64,000 bases of DNA, taken from contig NZ_JJMU01000032.1 in the NCBI RefSeq assembly GCF_000757725.1, positions 85,838 through 149,837 of the forward strand. The letters are read 5' to 3'. The notes below the pieces were generated by a model. The model was not told the origin of the DNA, searched no databases, and saw only the letters and a program-made list of their open reading frames with translations. The stretch is from Sphingobacterium deserti (GTDB lineage Bacteria > Bacteroidota > Bacteroidia > Sphingobacteriales > Sphingobacteriaceae). Of this stretch, positions 54,325-63,783 are shown piece by piece. Positions within the stretch are counted from its first letter, which is position 1. Every line of letters begins with the position of its first letter. The translations under genes were made by a program, and so were the position numbers.

Positions 54325-55389
54325 TTATAGACCCTTTTGAATAGAAAACCGATAAATGGTTTTTGATTCGAAAACCTCGCCCGGATTCAAGATAGTACTT
54401 GGGAACGTAGACTGGTTAGGACTGTCAGGATAATGTTGTGTTTCAAAGCAAAATGCAGTGCGTGAAAAATACGTTCCACCAGATTTTCCTTTATCTGTAC
54501 CGGTTAAGAAATTGCCCGTGTAAAACTGAACCGCGGGTTCTGTGGTGAAAACATCAAGTTTGATGCCTGACGACGTGGCATAGGCTGATGCTGCGGGAAG
54601 TGAAAAAGGTTGGCTATTTACAAAACTATGGTCATAGCCATTGCCATGAGCCAGTTGTGTTTCATCTCCATTGATATCGGTTATAACTTGCTTTGCACTG
54701 CGAAAATCGAAAGCTGTACCATCGACAGGCATTTCTTCACCTTCCGGAATCTGATATTCATTGATAGGGATAAAGTTATCGGCTGGAATCGTTACCCAAT
54801 GCTGTAATATATCGCTATGGCCTTCGCCATCTAAATTAAAATAAGCGTGATTAGTCAGGTTGACTACCGTTTCTTTATCTGTTTCTGCTTTATAGCTTAT
54901 GATAATTTCATTGTCCTCAGTAAGTTCATAAGACACGCATACCTTGAGGTTGCCAGGAAAACCCTCTTCACCATCTTTTGACACATAATAGAAATCTATT
55001 TTGTTTGTAAAAGACACTTGTCTGTCCCATACCTTCGTATGAAAGCCTGTGGGGCCACCGTGCAAGCAATTCCGGCCGTTGTTTTGATCGAGCGTATAGC
55101 TTTCGTTACCAATTGTAAATTTACCGTTTGCAATTCGGTTTGCATAACGGCCGATGGTAGCGCCATGGTACTGCTCATCAGCATCGATGTACTCTTGTAT
55201 ACTGTTAAAACCCAATACTACATCTCGGAGATCACCAAACTTATCTGGAACTAATACGCTCACAATACGTGCCCCATAGTCTGTAAAGGCTACCTGCATG
55301 CCCGAGCGGTTTTTCAAAACCACAAGATGTGTGTTTTTATGCTCAATTTTATGTTCGAATCCTGCGGGATCTGGAAGTGTATATGTCAT
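54325..55389 (-). CDS. galM: Aldose 1-epimerase
   Basis: 354 residues, galactose mutarotase fold. Motifs: TDYGARIVSVLVPDKFG, GRYANRIANGKFTI, NNGRNCLHGGPTGFH, catalytic His in NLTNHAYFNLDGEG, and Glu near the end in CFETQHYPDSPNQ. It interconverts the anomers of aldoses. No signal peptide, so cytoplasmic, unlike some Bacteroidota relatives. Stands alone, convergent with argH. Confidence 0.93.
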   Translation of the reverse strand: MTYTLPDPAGFEHKIEHKNTHLVVLKNRSGMQVAFTDYGARIVSVLVPDKFGDLRDVVLGFNSIQEYIDADEQYHGATIGRYANRIANGKFTIGNESYTLDQNNGRNCLHGGPTGFHTKVWDRQVSFTNKIDFYYVSKDGEEGFPGNLKVCVSYELTEDNEIIISYKAETDKETVVNLTNHAYFNLDGEGHSDILQHWVTIPADNFIPINEYQIPEGEEMPVDGTAFDFRSAKQVITDINGDETQLAHGNGYDHSFVNSQPFSLPAASAYATSSGIKLDVFTTEPAVQFYTGNFLTGTDKGKSGGTYFSRTAFCFETQHYPDSPNQSTFPSTILNPGEVFESKTIYRFSIQKGL

Positions 55390-55583
55390 GTTTTAATGCG
55401 TAGATTTTCCATAAAAATACGCAATACTGCCGATACGACGAAGCGAAACCGCCAAAAGTCTTTTCGCATTATAGGTTTTAAACATCTTTCTTTTACGTAT
55501 TTATTAAATGATTGATAGACTTTGCGTCAGTAAATTACGCATCAGCATGGGGACACATCTAGGCACGTTGAAATTTATTTTCC

Positions 55584-55612
55584 TTGCCGGAATGGTAGAA
55601 ACCTTATATTTG
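55584..55612 (+). promoter_or_regulatory. Promoter of dgt
   Basis: TTG at 55584-55586, an 18-base spacer and TATATTTG at 55605-55612, a good match to the Bacteroidota consensus. The predicted start gives a leader of about 20 bases before ATG 55638. Confidence 0.65.
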
Positions 55613-55637
55613 CTGCAAAGCAAAACATACATTTTAG

Positions 55638-56984
55638 ATGAATTGGAAACAGTTGCTTTCAGCAAAGCGATGGGGTTACGAAGATCGTGATGTTAATGAC
55701 CATCTTGATGCGCGATCGGAATTTCAGCGCGATTATGACCGGTTGATTTTTTCATCACCGTTTAGAAGACTACAAAATAAAACGCAGGTGTTTCCGCTTC
55801 CGGGCGCCGTCTTTGTTCATAATAGGCTTACCCACAGCCTGGAGGTAGCCAGCGTCGGAAGATCGTTAGGCAGACTTTTCTACAACCTGATGAAGAAGGA
55901 AAATCCTGATATTGATGAAGCATGCCCTTTTCTTCAAGAAGTTGGCAACATCATTTCATCGGCATGTCTTTCGCATGACTTGGGAAATCCAGCTTTCGGC
56001 CATTCAGGAGAAGCTGCTATTTCATCCTATTTTACGGAGGGCGCTGGCAGTAAGTACAAAGAACAGGTATCATCGAAAGAATGGGCAGATTTGATCCATT
56101 TTGAAGGAAATGCCAATGCTTTGCGCATCCTTACACATCCATTCAACGGGAAGGATAAAAAAGGCTACGCGCTCACCTATTCTACACTAGCATCTATTGT
56201 TAAATATCCATGCGCAGCCATCGATGGCCATGTAAGTGGAAACCACCACCGAAAAAAATATGGCTTTTTTGAGTGTGAAGCGAAAAGCTTCGCGCAAATA
56301 GCTGCAGAATTGGGGCTAGAAAAAGATCCGACAAATCCGCAAGGGTATCTTCGCCATCCACTTGTATACTTAGTGGAAGCCGCAGATGATATATGCTATA
56401 ATATTATCGACTTGGAAGATGCCCACCACCTGAAAATATTGTCGTATAAAGAAGTAGAAGAGTTATTACTGCCGTTGTGCGGAGGCGAAAGTCTTCAGGC
56501 GCGTCTAGAAGGGTTGACCGATACCGGTAGCAAAGTTGAGCTCCTTCGTGCGAAGGCTATAAACACCCTTATCAATGCGTGCGCGGAAGTGTTCGTTAAA
56601 AATCAGGATAAATTCTTAGCTGGTACCTTTGAAAGCGCCTTAATGGATGCGTTAGATGCACCTATTGTGGAGCAGATGAAGAAAATATCCAAAATATCCG
56701 TAGCAAATATATACAATGCGCCTACCGTCGTGCAAATAGAAATAGCAGGTTACAAAGTTATGAATGCGTTGTTAGAAGAGTTTGTGCCTGCGTATTTAAA
56801 ATCAAATAAAACTATGTTTGACCGTAAGTTGGTAGCTATGATTCCGGAGCAATTTCATACAGATAGGACAGATGCCTATGGAAAGATTAGAGCTGTGCTG
56901 GACTTCGTTTCAGGAATGACCGATGTATACGCCATTGATCTATACCGCAAGATCAAAGGCATCTCGATACCCACATTAGATTGA
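55638..56984 (+). CDS. dgt: Deoxyguanosinetriphosphate triphosphohydrolase
   Basis: 448 residues with an HD phosphohydrolase domain: R-rich FSSPFRRLQNKTQVFP, His66 in LTHSLEVASVGRSLG, and His113-Asp114 in LSHDLGNPAFGHSGE. The second metal side is completed by the Asp of VEAADDICYNIIDLEDAH. Full-length dGTPase; it cleaves dNTP to nucleoside and triphosphate and helps balance pools. Monocistronic; ends 137 bases before topB. Confidence 0.94.
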   Translation: MNWKQLLSAKRWGYEDRDVNDHLDARSEFQRDYDRLIFSSPFRRLQNKTQVFPLPGAVFVHNRLTHSLEVASVGRSLGRLFYNLMKKENPDIDEACPFLQEVGNIISSACLSHDLGNPAFGHSGEAAISSYFTEGAGSKYKEQVSSKEWADLIHFEGNANALRILTHPFNGKDKKGYALTYSTLASIVKYPCAAIDGHVSGNHHRKKYGFFECEAKSFAQIAAELGLEKDPTNPQGYLRHPLVYLVEAADDICYNIIDLEDAHHLKILSYKEVEELLLPLCGGESLQARLEGLTDTGSKVELLRAKAINTLINACAEVFVKNQDKFLAGTFESALMDALDAPIVEQMKKISKISVANIYNAPTVVQIEIAGYKVMNALLEEFVPAYLKSNKTMFDRKLVAMIPEQFHTDRTDAYGKIRAVLDFVSGMTDVYAIDLYRKIKGISIPTLD

Positions 56985-57055
56985 TGATGTGAATTAGGGG
57001 TTATCTGTGCGTGTTATTTGAAAATGAAGAAGGAAATTTCAACCATCAAATTTCA

Positions 57056-57120
57056 ATTTTTTGACTTCTAACTTTTGACTTTTAACTTCTTGACTTTTTA
57101 CTTTTTAATTTTTACTTTTC
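57056..57120 (+). repeat. Degenerate TTTTGACTTTTAACTT-type repeat before topB
   Basis: Some 65 bases built from 7-8-base units such as TTTTGACT, TTTAACTT and TTTTTACT, running right up to the topB ATG at 57122. It is related in composition to the TTTTTAC array before rplQ (2685-2717). It forms the whole ribosome-approach region of topB and contains no Shine-Dalgarno sequence. Confidence 0.75.
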
Positions 57121-57121
57121 A

Positions 57122-59233
57122 ATGAAAGTTGTGATTGCTGAAAAACCCTCTGTAGCAAGAGATTTGGCTCGTGTGATGGGTGCAAAGGAAGTGAAAGACG
57201 GCTATATCGCAGGAAATGGTTTTGCGTTCACCTATGCATTTGGACATTTGGTACAGCTATGTACGCCGCAGGCTTACGGTTACGCCACATGGTCAGTTTC
57301 TAACCTGCCTATTGTTCCTACCACATTTCAATTAGAAGCAAAGAAAGTAAAAAGAGACGGCAAGCAAATGGATGATGCAGGTGCCGTCAAGCAATTAAAC
57401 ACGATAAAACAACTGTTAGAAGGGGCAGAAGAGATTATAGTTGCGACAGATGCCGGACGAGAAGGAGAGCTTATCTTTCGGAATATATACTACTTTTTAA
57501 ATTCAAAAGTGCCGTTTAAGCGTTTGTGGATATCTTCGCAGACGGATAAGGCGATTAAAGAAGGTTTTGCCAACCTAAAAGAAGGAACAGAATACGACAG
57601 CCTCTATATGTCCGCCCGATCAAGATCAGAATCTGATTGGCTGATCGGTATCAACGCGACTCAAGCTTTGACCCTTGCAGCCGGTAATAAAGGATTGCTC
57701 TCTTTGGGGCGTGTACAAACACCGACTTTGGCTATGATTTGCGCACGTTACTTGGAAAATAAGGGCTTTAAAGCTCAGGCCTTTTACAAGATACAGGCGG
57801 GATTTGAGAAAGACAACATCAAGTTTAAAGCCACATCCAATAAAATAGATAAAAAAGAAGATGCTGAACAAGCGATCGCCAAGATTACCGTAGGATCGGA
57901 AGCCAAGGTTGTAAAAGTAGAAGCGAAAGAAACGAAGGAACCGCCTCCACTTCTTTTCGATCTTACATCGTTGCAGCAGGACGCCAATAAGAAATACGGT
58001 TATTCCGCTGATCAGACATTGAGCATTGCCCAAACACTTTACGAAAAAAAGGTAATTACTTACCCTCGTACAGGTTCCCGCTATATAGGTGAAGACGTTT
58101 TCGAGGGTATTGAAGACCTTTTTAAACACTTAGCAGACACCGCAGAGGAAAGTATAGCTGCGATCAGTAGAAATTTAATAGGAGCCAAATTAAATAAGCG
58201 CTCCGTCGACGATAAGAAGGTTACAGATCACCATGCTTTGTTGGTGACGGATGAAAAGCCCGGCCCGATGCCCAAGGATCAGCAAAATATCTACAATATG
58301 ATTGCAAAGCGGATGGTCGAAAGTTTTTCGGAAGTATGCTTGAAAGATATTACTACCGTGATAATAGATGCCCATGGCGTAGAGCTTATTGCAAAAGGTA
58401 CCGTTATCCGACAATATGGTTGGCGTCTTTCGCCAGATCAGGTCGAGTTGCCAGACGACGATAAAAATACCGACGATCAGGACAACGAAAATGCGCAATT
58501 ACCGAAATTGCTCGCTGAGGAGCTGCTTGAAATTCTTAGCTTAGAACTTGCTGAACGTCATACAAAAGCGAGACCTATTCACACGGAGGCTTCCTTGTTA
58601 AAGGCGATGGAAACATCAGGCAAGGAAATTGAGGACGAGGAGATGCGCCAAGCGATGAAAGACTGTGGTTTAGGAACGCCCGCAACCCGTGCAGCAACGA
58701 TCGAAACCCTATTTCAGCGGGATTACATCAAGCGTGATAAGAAAAAGCTTATACCTACCGAGAAGGGATTGGCAGTGTATCAGCTCGTAAAAGACCGCTC
58801 GATAGCAAAGGTGACGCTCACCGGAAAATGGGAGCAAAAGCTGGAAGAGATGCGGGCTAATAAAGTTTCGTATGATGTCTTTATGAAACACATCAAGGAC
58901 TACACCGTGAAAATTACGAAAGAGTTGCTTACCCTGCGGGTTGCCATTCAGCAAGAAGAAATAAAACCGCTGCAAAAAGGGAAGATAAAATGTCCGAAAT
59001 GCGATGCCGGTAATATTCAATTGTATGAAAAGGTTGCGCAATGCGATCATTATGCGCGGGGCTGCGATTTTAAGATATGGCGTACGTTACACGGCGCTTT
59101 CTTGGAGGAGAAGGAAATGAAAAACTTATTGGAAAAGGGTAAAACGAGCGCTTTAAAGGGAGTGCGAAACAAAGAGGGACAGCTTAGTGAGGGAGTGTTA
59201 GTTTTACAAGACTTTAAAGTGATTGTCGGATAA
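57122..59233 (+). CDS. topB: DNA topoisomerase III
   Basis: 703 residues, type IA topoisomerase. TOPRIM domain at the start (VIAEKPSVARDLARVMG, then ATDAGREGELIFR with the metal-binding acids); strand-passage regions SLGRVQTPTLAMIC; catalytic Tyr314 in ITYPRTGSRY; and GLGTPATRAATIETL. The C-terminal region (about 630-680) has a four-Cys zinc-ribbon-like element (CPKCDAGN, then QCDHYARGCDF). It relaxes and decatenates DNA. Length is normal for Bacteroidota TopB, some of which belong to mobile elements, but no mobility genes are near. Confidence 0.94.
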   Translation: MKVVIAEKPSVARDLARVMGAKEVKDGYIAGNGFAFTYAFGHLVQLCTPQAYGYATWSVSNLPIVPTTFQLEAKKVKRDGKQMDDAGAVKQLNTIKQLLEGAEEIIVATDAGREGELIFRNIYYFLNSKVPFKRLWISSQTDKAIKEGFANLKEGTEYDSLYMSARSRSESDWLIGINATQALTLAAGNKGLLSLGRVQTPTLAMICARYLENKGFKAQAFYKIQAGFEKDNIKFKATSNKIDKKEDAEQAIAKITVGSEAKVVKVEAKETKEPPPLLFDLTSLQQDANKKYGYSADQTLSIAQTLYEKKVITYPRTGSRYIGEDVFEGIEDLFKHLADTAEESIAAISRNLIGAKLNKRSVDDKKVTDHHALLVTDEKPGPMPKDQQNIYNMIAKRMVESFSEVCLKDITTVIIDAHGVELIAKGTVIRQYGWRLSPDQVELPDDDKNTDDQDNENAQLPKLLAEELLEILSLELAERHTKARPIHTEASLLKAMETSGKEIEDEEMRQAMKDCGLGTPATRAATIETLFQRDYIKRDKKKLIPTEKGLAVYQLVKDRSIAKVTLTGKWEQKLEEMRANKVSYDVFMKHIKDYTVKITKELLTLRVAIQQEEIKPLQKGKIKCPKCDAGNIQLYEKVAQCDHYARGCDFKIWRTLHGAFLEEKEMKNLLEKGKTSALKGVRNKEGQLSEGVLVLQDFKVIVG

Positions 59234-59305
59234 ACAAATAACATGGGGGCTGCAATAGGTTCGTAAAATTGACCTCTAACAAACACAATCACTTTCGAAA
59301 ACCAA

Positions 59306-59313
59306 TATATTTG
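59306..59313 (+). promoter_or_regulatory. -7 box immediately before the 59320 gene
   Basis: TATATTTG fits TAnnTTTG and ends 6 bases before ATG 59320, so transcription could begin at the start codon and give a leaderless mRNA. The -33 element is weak. Confidence 0.4.
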
Positions 59314-59319
59314 CCATCT

Positions 59320-60303
59320 ATGGCTTCAAGACTCTACAATCCCTTCTTAGATTTTAAATTTGATGACGATACCTGCTTTCTTTCCGGCGAAGTATTGACC
59401 TCGCGCGACGAGCAGATCCAAGTCTTTCCGCTGTGGATGATGAGGAAGTTCGATTTGGAAGAAAAACCTTTCCGTATGTTAGATGAGAATATTGTCAATT
59501 ATAAGTCGTTGAAGCTACCTTGCTCTGCTGACACGGCTGGATTGTTTGAAAATTTAGAGTCAACAGTTGAGGAAGCGATGGAGCAAGGCTATGAGGCAGT
59601 AAAAGGCCTTCCTGAAGTTACGCTTTTTCAATGGGTGGCTAAGATCTTATATGGTGTCGTATTTAACGAAATACAATCTGGCGTTCGCCAAGCGATGTTA
59701 AGTGGCGAACCGATGAACTTTTCCCAAGCGCTAGTACACAAATTTCGTAACCTACACAGCATGTTGCAATCCCTTCGTGTAGGAATGGAATTTGAAAATC
59801 GGAATCCCTTTTCCGTTTTAGTGTTGCCGGTAGATAACCCAGAAACACATTTCAATTATCGCGATGAAATCAATACCCTGATTTTTTCCTTTAGGATGAA
59901 CGATTTCGCTTTAATAGCAACCCTGCAGGACAATGGAACGCACGCCGTATATCATGAGGACGTCCTGAAAGCCGTAGCCGGACAGCGCTTACACCCCATC
60001 CAGTTTGAAGAAATTTGCGCACGGTATTTCTATTCTGCTTACTTGTTTAACCGGTTGCCTGAGTATACCTATATGGAAACTCCAGATAAAATTTATGTAG
60101 AACCAATGCCGCTAAACGATTGGACCATGAAGCCTATCTTTGACAATTGGCAGGTCAAGACCTATGGGCAGGTGTTGGAGAATTTTTGGAAGCCATGGGG
60201 TTTTACTTTGTTTGAAATTATTAAAGATCCTGAAAATCCGATGTCTTACCTGCGGAATGCAGACGGCACATTCAAGGAGGATATCGATTTGGCGAAAGCT
60301 TAA
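59320..60303 (+). CDS. Unknown conserved-type cytoplasmic protein
   Basis: 327 residues from ATG 59320; a TTG at 59269 is in frame but precedes the promoter box. No family recognised. The first third (YNPFLDFKFDDDTCFLSGE, then VFPLWMMRKFDL) is rich in aromatic and acidic residues; helices dominate about 60-165 (VEEAMEQGYEAVKGL, QALVHKFRNLHSML). A late segment EEICARYFYSAYLFNRLPEY and ENFWKPWGFTLFE follow. No signal peptide or membrane segment. It starts 86 bases after topB and may be transcribed independently. Confidence 0.75.
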   Translation: MASRLYNPFLDFKFDDDTCFLSGEVLTSRDEQIQVFPLWMMRKFDLEEKPFRMLDENIVNYKSLKLPCSADTAGLFENLESTVEEAMEQGYEAVKGLPEVTLFQWVAKILYGVVFNEIQSGVRQAMLSGEPMNFSQALVHKFRNLHSMLQSLRVGMEFENRNPFSVLVLPVDNPETHFNYRDEINTLIFSFRMNDFALIATLQDNGTHAVYHEDVLKAVAGQRLHPIQFEEICARYFYSAYLFNRLPEYTYMETPDKIYVEPMPLNDWTMKPIFDNWQVKTYGQVLENFWKPWGFTLFEIIKDPENPMSYLRNADGTFKEDIDLAKA

Positions 60304-60335
60304 TTATTCCGTAATTTTAACAGCAGGAGGTGATT

Positions 60336-60758
60336 ATGAGAAGCTGGGGACTACTACTTTTTCTTTCTTTATTTATACAAGGTTTGCAAGCGCAATCGCC
60401 GGTCGATAGCCTTATTGTAACTTCCGTTGACACTTACCCTCAATTTCGAAGTGGTACAGGCAGCTGGAATAAGTTCGTGCAAGCCAACCTCGATGTTCGC
60501 AAGCTCATTAATAGCATAGATAGTACCTCATATGTAGATTACGGTTTACGTCAAACCGCTATTCTGGAATTTACGGTTTGTGAGGATGGCGAAGTTTGCG
60601 ATGTAGATATTACCAATAAAAGTAAGATCAGTCCCGAATTTGCCGAAGAAGCTTTGCGAGTCATGCGCAAGTCTCCTAAATGGGTGCCCGCTACAAAAGC
60701 GGGTAAGGGCGTGCGAACACGAATCAAACAGTCCATCACCGCGTTGTTGGATCAGTAG
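60336..60758 (+). CDS. Exported TonB C-terminal domain protein
   Basis: 140 residues from ATG 60336, chosen because AGGAGG (60325-60330) lies 5 bases upstream, an unusually strong Shine-Dalgarno for this genome. Signal peptide MRSWGLLLFLSLFIQGLQAQ, then a TonB-type C-terminal domain: YGLRQTAILEFTVCEDGEVCDVDI, ISPEFAEEALRVMRKSPKWVPATKAGKGVRTRIKQS. The TonB membrane anchor and Pro-rich linker are absent, so it is a free periplasmic TonB-domain protein rather than an energy transducer. It follows the unknown gene by 32 bases. Confidence 0.85.
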   Translation: MRSWGLLLFLSLFIQGLQAQSPVDSLIVTSVDTYPQFRSGTGSWNKFVQANLDVRKLINSIDSTSYVDYGLRQTAILEFTVCEDGEVCDVDITNKSKISPEFAEEALRVMRKSPKWVPATKAGKGVRTRIKQSITALLDQ

Positions 60759-60855
60759 TGCTATTTTGCAACGCTGCGAAGCAAGTTAGCCATCCTTTTC
60801 TCAGAGTTCCTTTCAAACGCCGTACGGACTGTTGACTTTTAGGGATAGCCTGGCA

Positions 60856-62145
60856 TCAAGGCAACGATTTTTCTATTAGCGAGATTGCTTCATCAATGAC
60901 TCCTTTGTTGACATTCAGATGCGGTCTGAAACGTATTCCCCTTTCGCCACAACCTAAAATCAATAATCTGTTATTCATCGCACGGATAATAAACTCATCT
61001 CGCTGCTCTTGTGTGGCAAAATCTATAGCTACCATCAGTCCTAATCCACGGGCATTACTTAGGTAGTGCTTCTTCCTTTCTAAGTCGTACACCTTTTGCA
61101 GTAGGTAGTCTCCCATCTTTTCCGCATTGGCCACCAACTTTTCGTTTTCTATGATTTCCAAAATAAGTTGAAGACGCGCCATGTCGATAAGATTTCCTCC
61201 AAAGGTAGAATTGATGCGGCTGGATTCACGAAACACGTGCTTTTCCACGCGATCAAACTTTTCTTTATTGCCCAATATGCCACATATCTGTGTTTTCTTT
61301 CCAAATGCAATCAGATCAGGTACGATGTCCGCGTGTTGATATGCCCACATTTTCCCGGTCATTCCTAAGCCAGTTTGTACCTCGTCCATAATCAATAAGA
61401 TATCATGTGTGTCGCATATCGCGCGAAGTGCGTGGAAAAATTCCTTACGGAAATGGTTGTCTCCGCCCTCCGCTTGAATAGGCTCTATTATAATGCACGC
61501 AACCTTATGTGGAGCACCCGCGATGGCTATTTCAATTTGTTCTATGGCTTGCTGCTCTTTCTCGATAGCCATTTCAATAGCGGATTTCGTCAGGGGGAAG
61601 TTTAGTTTCGGATTCATTATTCTTGGCCAGTCGAACTTTGGGAAATACATGTATTTCCTCGGGTCTTCTGTGTTCGTTAAGGATAACGTATAACCTGATC
61701 GGCCGTGAAAAGCCTGTTTAAAATGAACCACTTGTGAAGCCTCTATAGTAATGCCGTTCGCCATATTAAGGCGGGTTTTCCAATCGAATGCAGCCTTTAA
61801 TGCATTTTCGACAGCTAATGCACCACCATCAATAAAAAAGCAGTAGGGGAGTTCATCCGGAATAGCGACCCTGGAAAATGTTTCCAAAACCTTCGCATAC
61901 TCTTGTGGATATATATCCGACATGGCCGGCTTATTGATGGCTAACTTCCCGAGTTCTTCTTGGCGAGCGACGATATGCGGGTGGTTATAGCCTACAGCGG
62001 AGGAAGCAAACATGGAGAACATGTCGAGGTATCCGTCGCCGTTTATGTCTTTCAAAAAAGAACCTTGGGAATGCGCAAGGTCCATAACAAGGGGGAGGCC
62101 ATCAGCCAGAATATGTTTGGATAGTGTTTTATGGAGGTCTCTCAT
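60856..62145 (-). CDS. lat: L-lysine 6-aminotransferase
   Basis: 429 residues from ATG 62145. Class III PLP enzyme of the Lat type: FFIDGGALAVENALKAAFDWK near 103-123, Asp254-Glu255 in MDEVQTGLGMTGKMWAY, and the PLP-Lys283 in AFGKKTQICG, a motif specific to lysine epsilon-aminotransferases. It moves the epsilon-amino group of lysine to 2-oxoglutarate, giving aminoadipate semialdehyde. It is 42 bases downstream of the ALDH7 gene, forming a two-gene lysine-degradation operon. Confidence 0.93.
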   Translation of the reverse strand: MRDLHKTLSKHILADGLPLVMDLAHSQGSFLKDINGDGYLDMFSMFASSAVGYNHPHIVARQEELGKLAINKPAMSDIYPQEYAKVLETFSRVAIPDELPYCFFIDGGALAVENALKAAFDWKTRLNMANGITIEASQVVHFKQAFHGRSGYTLSLTNTEDPRKYMYFPKFDWPRIMNPKLNFPLTKSAIEMAIEKEQQAIEQIEIAIAGAPHKVACIIIEPIQAEGGDNHFRKEFFHALRAICDTHDILLIMDEVQTGLGMTGKMWAYQHADIVPDLIAFGKKTQICGILGNKEKFDRVEKHVFRESSRINSTFGGNLIDMARLQLILEIIENEKLVANAEKMGDYLLQKVYDLERKKHYLSNARGLGLMVAIDFATQEQRDEFIIRAMNNRLLILGCGERGIRFRPHLNVNKGVIDEAISLIEKSLP

Positions 62146-62187
62146 CAGCAAAATTTTAAGTGTCGTTGAAATACGTGTGCTAAAGTT

Positions 62188-63717
62188 TTAAAAGTCAAAT
62201 TTTATACCCTGTGCAAGTGGCAGCGCGTTGCTATAATTGATGGTGTTCGTTTGTCGCCGCATGTACGCCTTCCAAGCATCTGAGCCGGATTCACGACCGC
62301 CACCTGTTTCTTTTTCACCACCAAATGCACCTCCAATTTCCGCTCCGGACGTTCCGATGTTCACATTGGCGATACCGCAATCAGAGCCACGATGGCTCAA
62401 AAAATACTCGGCTTCTTGTAGGTTGTTTGTCATGATGGACGATGATAGTCCTTGTGCTACCTCGTTTTGCAGTTTTATGGCCTCGCTCACTTCTCCACGA
62501 TATTTTATTAAATAAAGGATAGGGGCAAAGGTTTCCTTTTGCACAATGGCGTAGTGATTTTCCACCTCAGCGACGACGGGTCTCACGTAGCAATTGCTTT
62601 CGTAGCCTTCGCCTTTCAGCACCTCGCCATCAATCAATATTTTGCCGCCTTGTTTTTTTATTTCTTTCAACGCCGATAGATAATTTTTTACAGCATCTAC
62701 ATCGATGAGCGGGCCAATATGATTGGTTGTGTTTAAAGGGTTGCCGATTTTCAACTGTTGATAAGCACCTATTAACGCGTCCCGAACCTGTGCATATAGA
62801 TCTTCATGCACAATTAGCCTTCGGGTGCTTGTGCAACGCTGTCCAGCAGTGCCTACTGCACCAAACACTGCCGCCATTATGGTCATCTTTAAGTCGGCAT
62901 GCGCTGTAACGATAATCGCATTATTTCCCCCTAATTCTAAAAGGGATTTTCCAAGGCGGGAAGCAACCGAAGCGGCTACCTGTTTTCCCATTTTCGTGGA
63001 ACCTGTTGCAGAAAGAAGATCTATACGATTGTCTTCTGCCATCCAGCGGCCTACATCGGCAGCTCCAGTACAGATTGACGAAATCCCTTCAGGCAAGCTG
63101 TTTTCGATTAGCACCTCAGCTAAAATTTTCTGACAAGCGATACTGCATAACGGTGTTTTCTCGCTCCCTTTCCATATAATAACATTGCCACACACCAGTG
63201 CGAGGGTAGCATTCCAAGCCCACACAGCCACGGGAAAATTGAATGCGGAAATTATCCCAACTATCCCAAGGGGATGGTATTGTTCATACATACGATGTTC
63301 AGGTCGCTCAGAATGCATCGTAAATCCATATAGTTGTCTTGATAGCCCTACGGCGAAATCACAGATGTCGATCATTTCTTGCACTTCCCCCAGACCTTCC
63401 TGATAAGATTTACCCATCTCGTACGATACCAATTTCCCTAAGGCGCTCTTATGCAGACGCAATTTCTCACCCAATTGACGTACGATCTCGCCACGCTGTG
63501 GAGCAGGGAAGTTAGCCCACTCTTGTTTTGCAGTGCGTGCAGCGGCCACCAGTCGCTCATAATCGCTTTTGTCTGTGCAAGACACACGGCCACTATTTTT
63601 ACCGTCAACGGGTGAAGTGGAAACGATTGTTTCACCATTGCTAAACCAATGTTTTCCCGTAGAGGTGCCTTCGCAGATATTTGCTATACCTAATGATTTT
63701 AATTCTTTTTCTATCAT
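62188..63717 (-). CDS. Aminoadipate-semialdehyde dehydrogenase (ALDH7)
   Basis: 509 residues, aldehyde dehydrogenase superfamily. Active site: Asn160 in SAFNFPVAVW, Glu261 in LELGGNNAIIV and catalytic Cys295 in GQRCTSTRRL; GQRCTSTRR and the N-terminal layout match the ALDH7/antiquitin (AmaB/Pcd) subfamily. It oxidises aminoadipate semialdehyde, the product of Lat, to 2-aminoadipate with NAD(P)+. First gene of the pair. Later steps of lysine degradation are not in the window. Confidence 0.9.
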   Translation of the reverse strand: MIEKELKSLGIANICEGTSTGKHWFSNGETIVSTSPVDGKNSGRVSCTDKSDYERLVAAARTAKQEWANFPAPQRGEIVRQLGEKLRLHKSALGKLVSYEMGKSYQEGLGEVQEMIDICDFAVGLSRQLYGFTMHSERPEHRMYEQYHPLGIVGIISAFNFPVAVWAWNATLALVCGNVIIWKGSEKTPLCSIACQKILAEVLIENSLPEGISSICTGAADVGRWMAEDNRIDLLSATGSTKMGKQVAASVASRLGKSLLELGGNNAIIVTAHADLKMTIMAAVFGAVGTAGQRCTSTRRLIVHEDLYAQVRDALIGAYQQLKIGNPLNTTNHIGPLIDVDAVKNYLSALKEIKKQGGKILIDGEVLKGEGYESNCYVRPVVAEVENHYAIVQKETFAPILYLIKYRGEVSEAIKLQNEVAQGLSSSIMTNNLQEAEYFLSHRGSDCGIANVNIGTSGAEIGGAFGGEKETGGGRESGSDAWKAYMRRQTNTINYSNALPLAQGIKFDF

Positions 63718-63783
63718 AAAATGGTTTATTTTATTCGATTAATATATAAATGTATAGAATTTTGTTTTAAATATCAGGTTTAT

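Noticed and set aside
55345..55365. GTTCGAATCC, like a tRNA T-arm
   Set aside because: Lies within galM coding sequence and no acceptor or anticodon stem can be drawn around it.
57122..59233. topB as a sign of an integrated conjugative element
   Set aside because: TopB occurs on such elements, but there are no tra, mob, integrase or attachment-site signals here and the neighbours are chromosomal.
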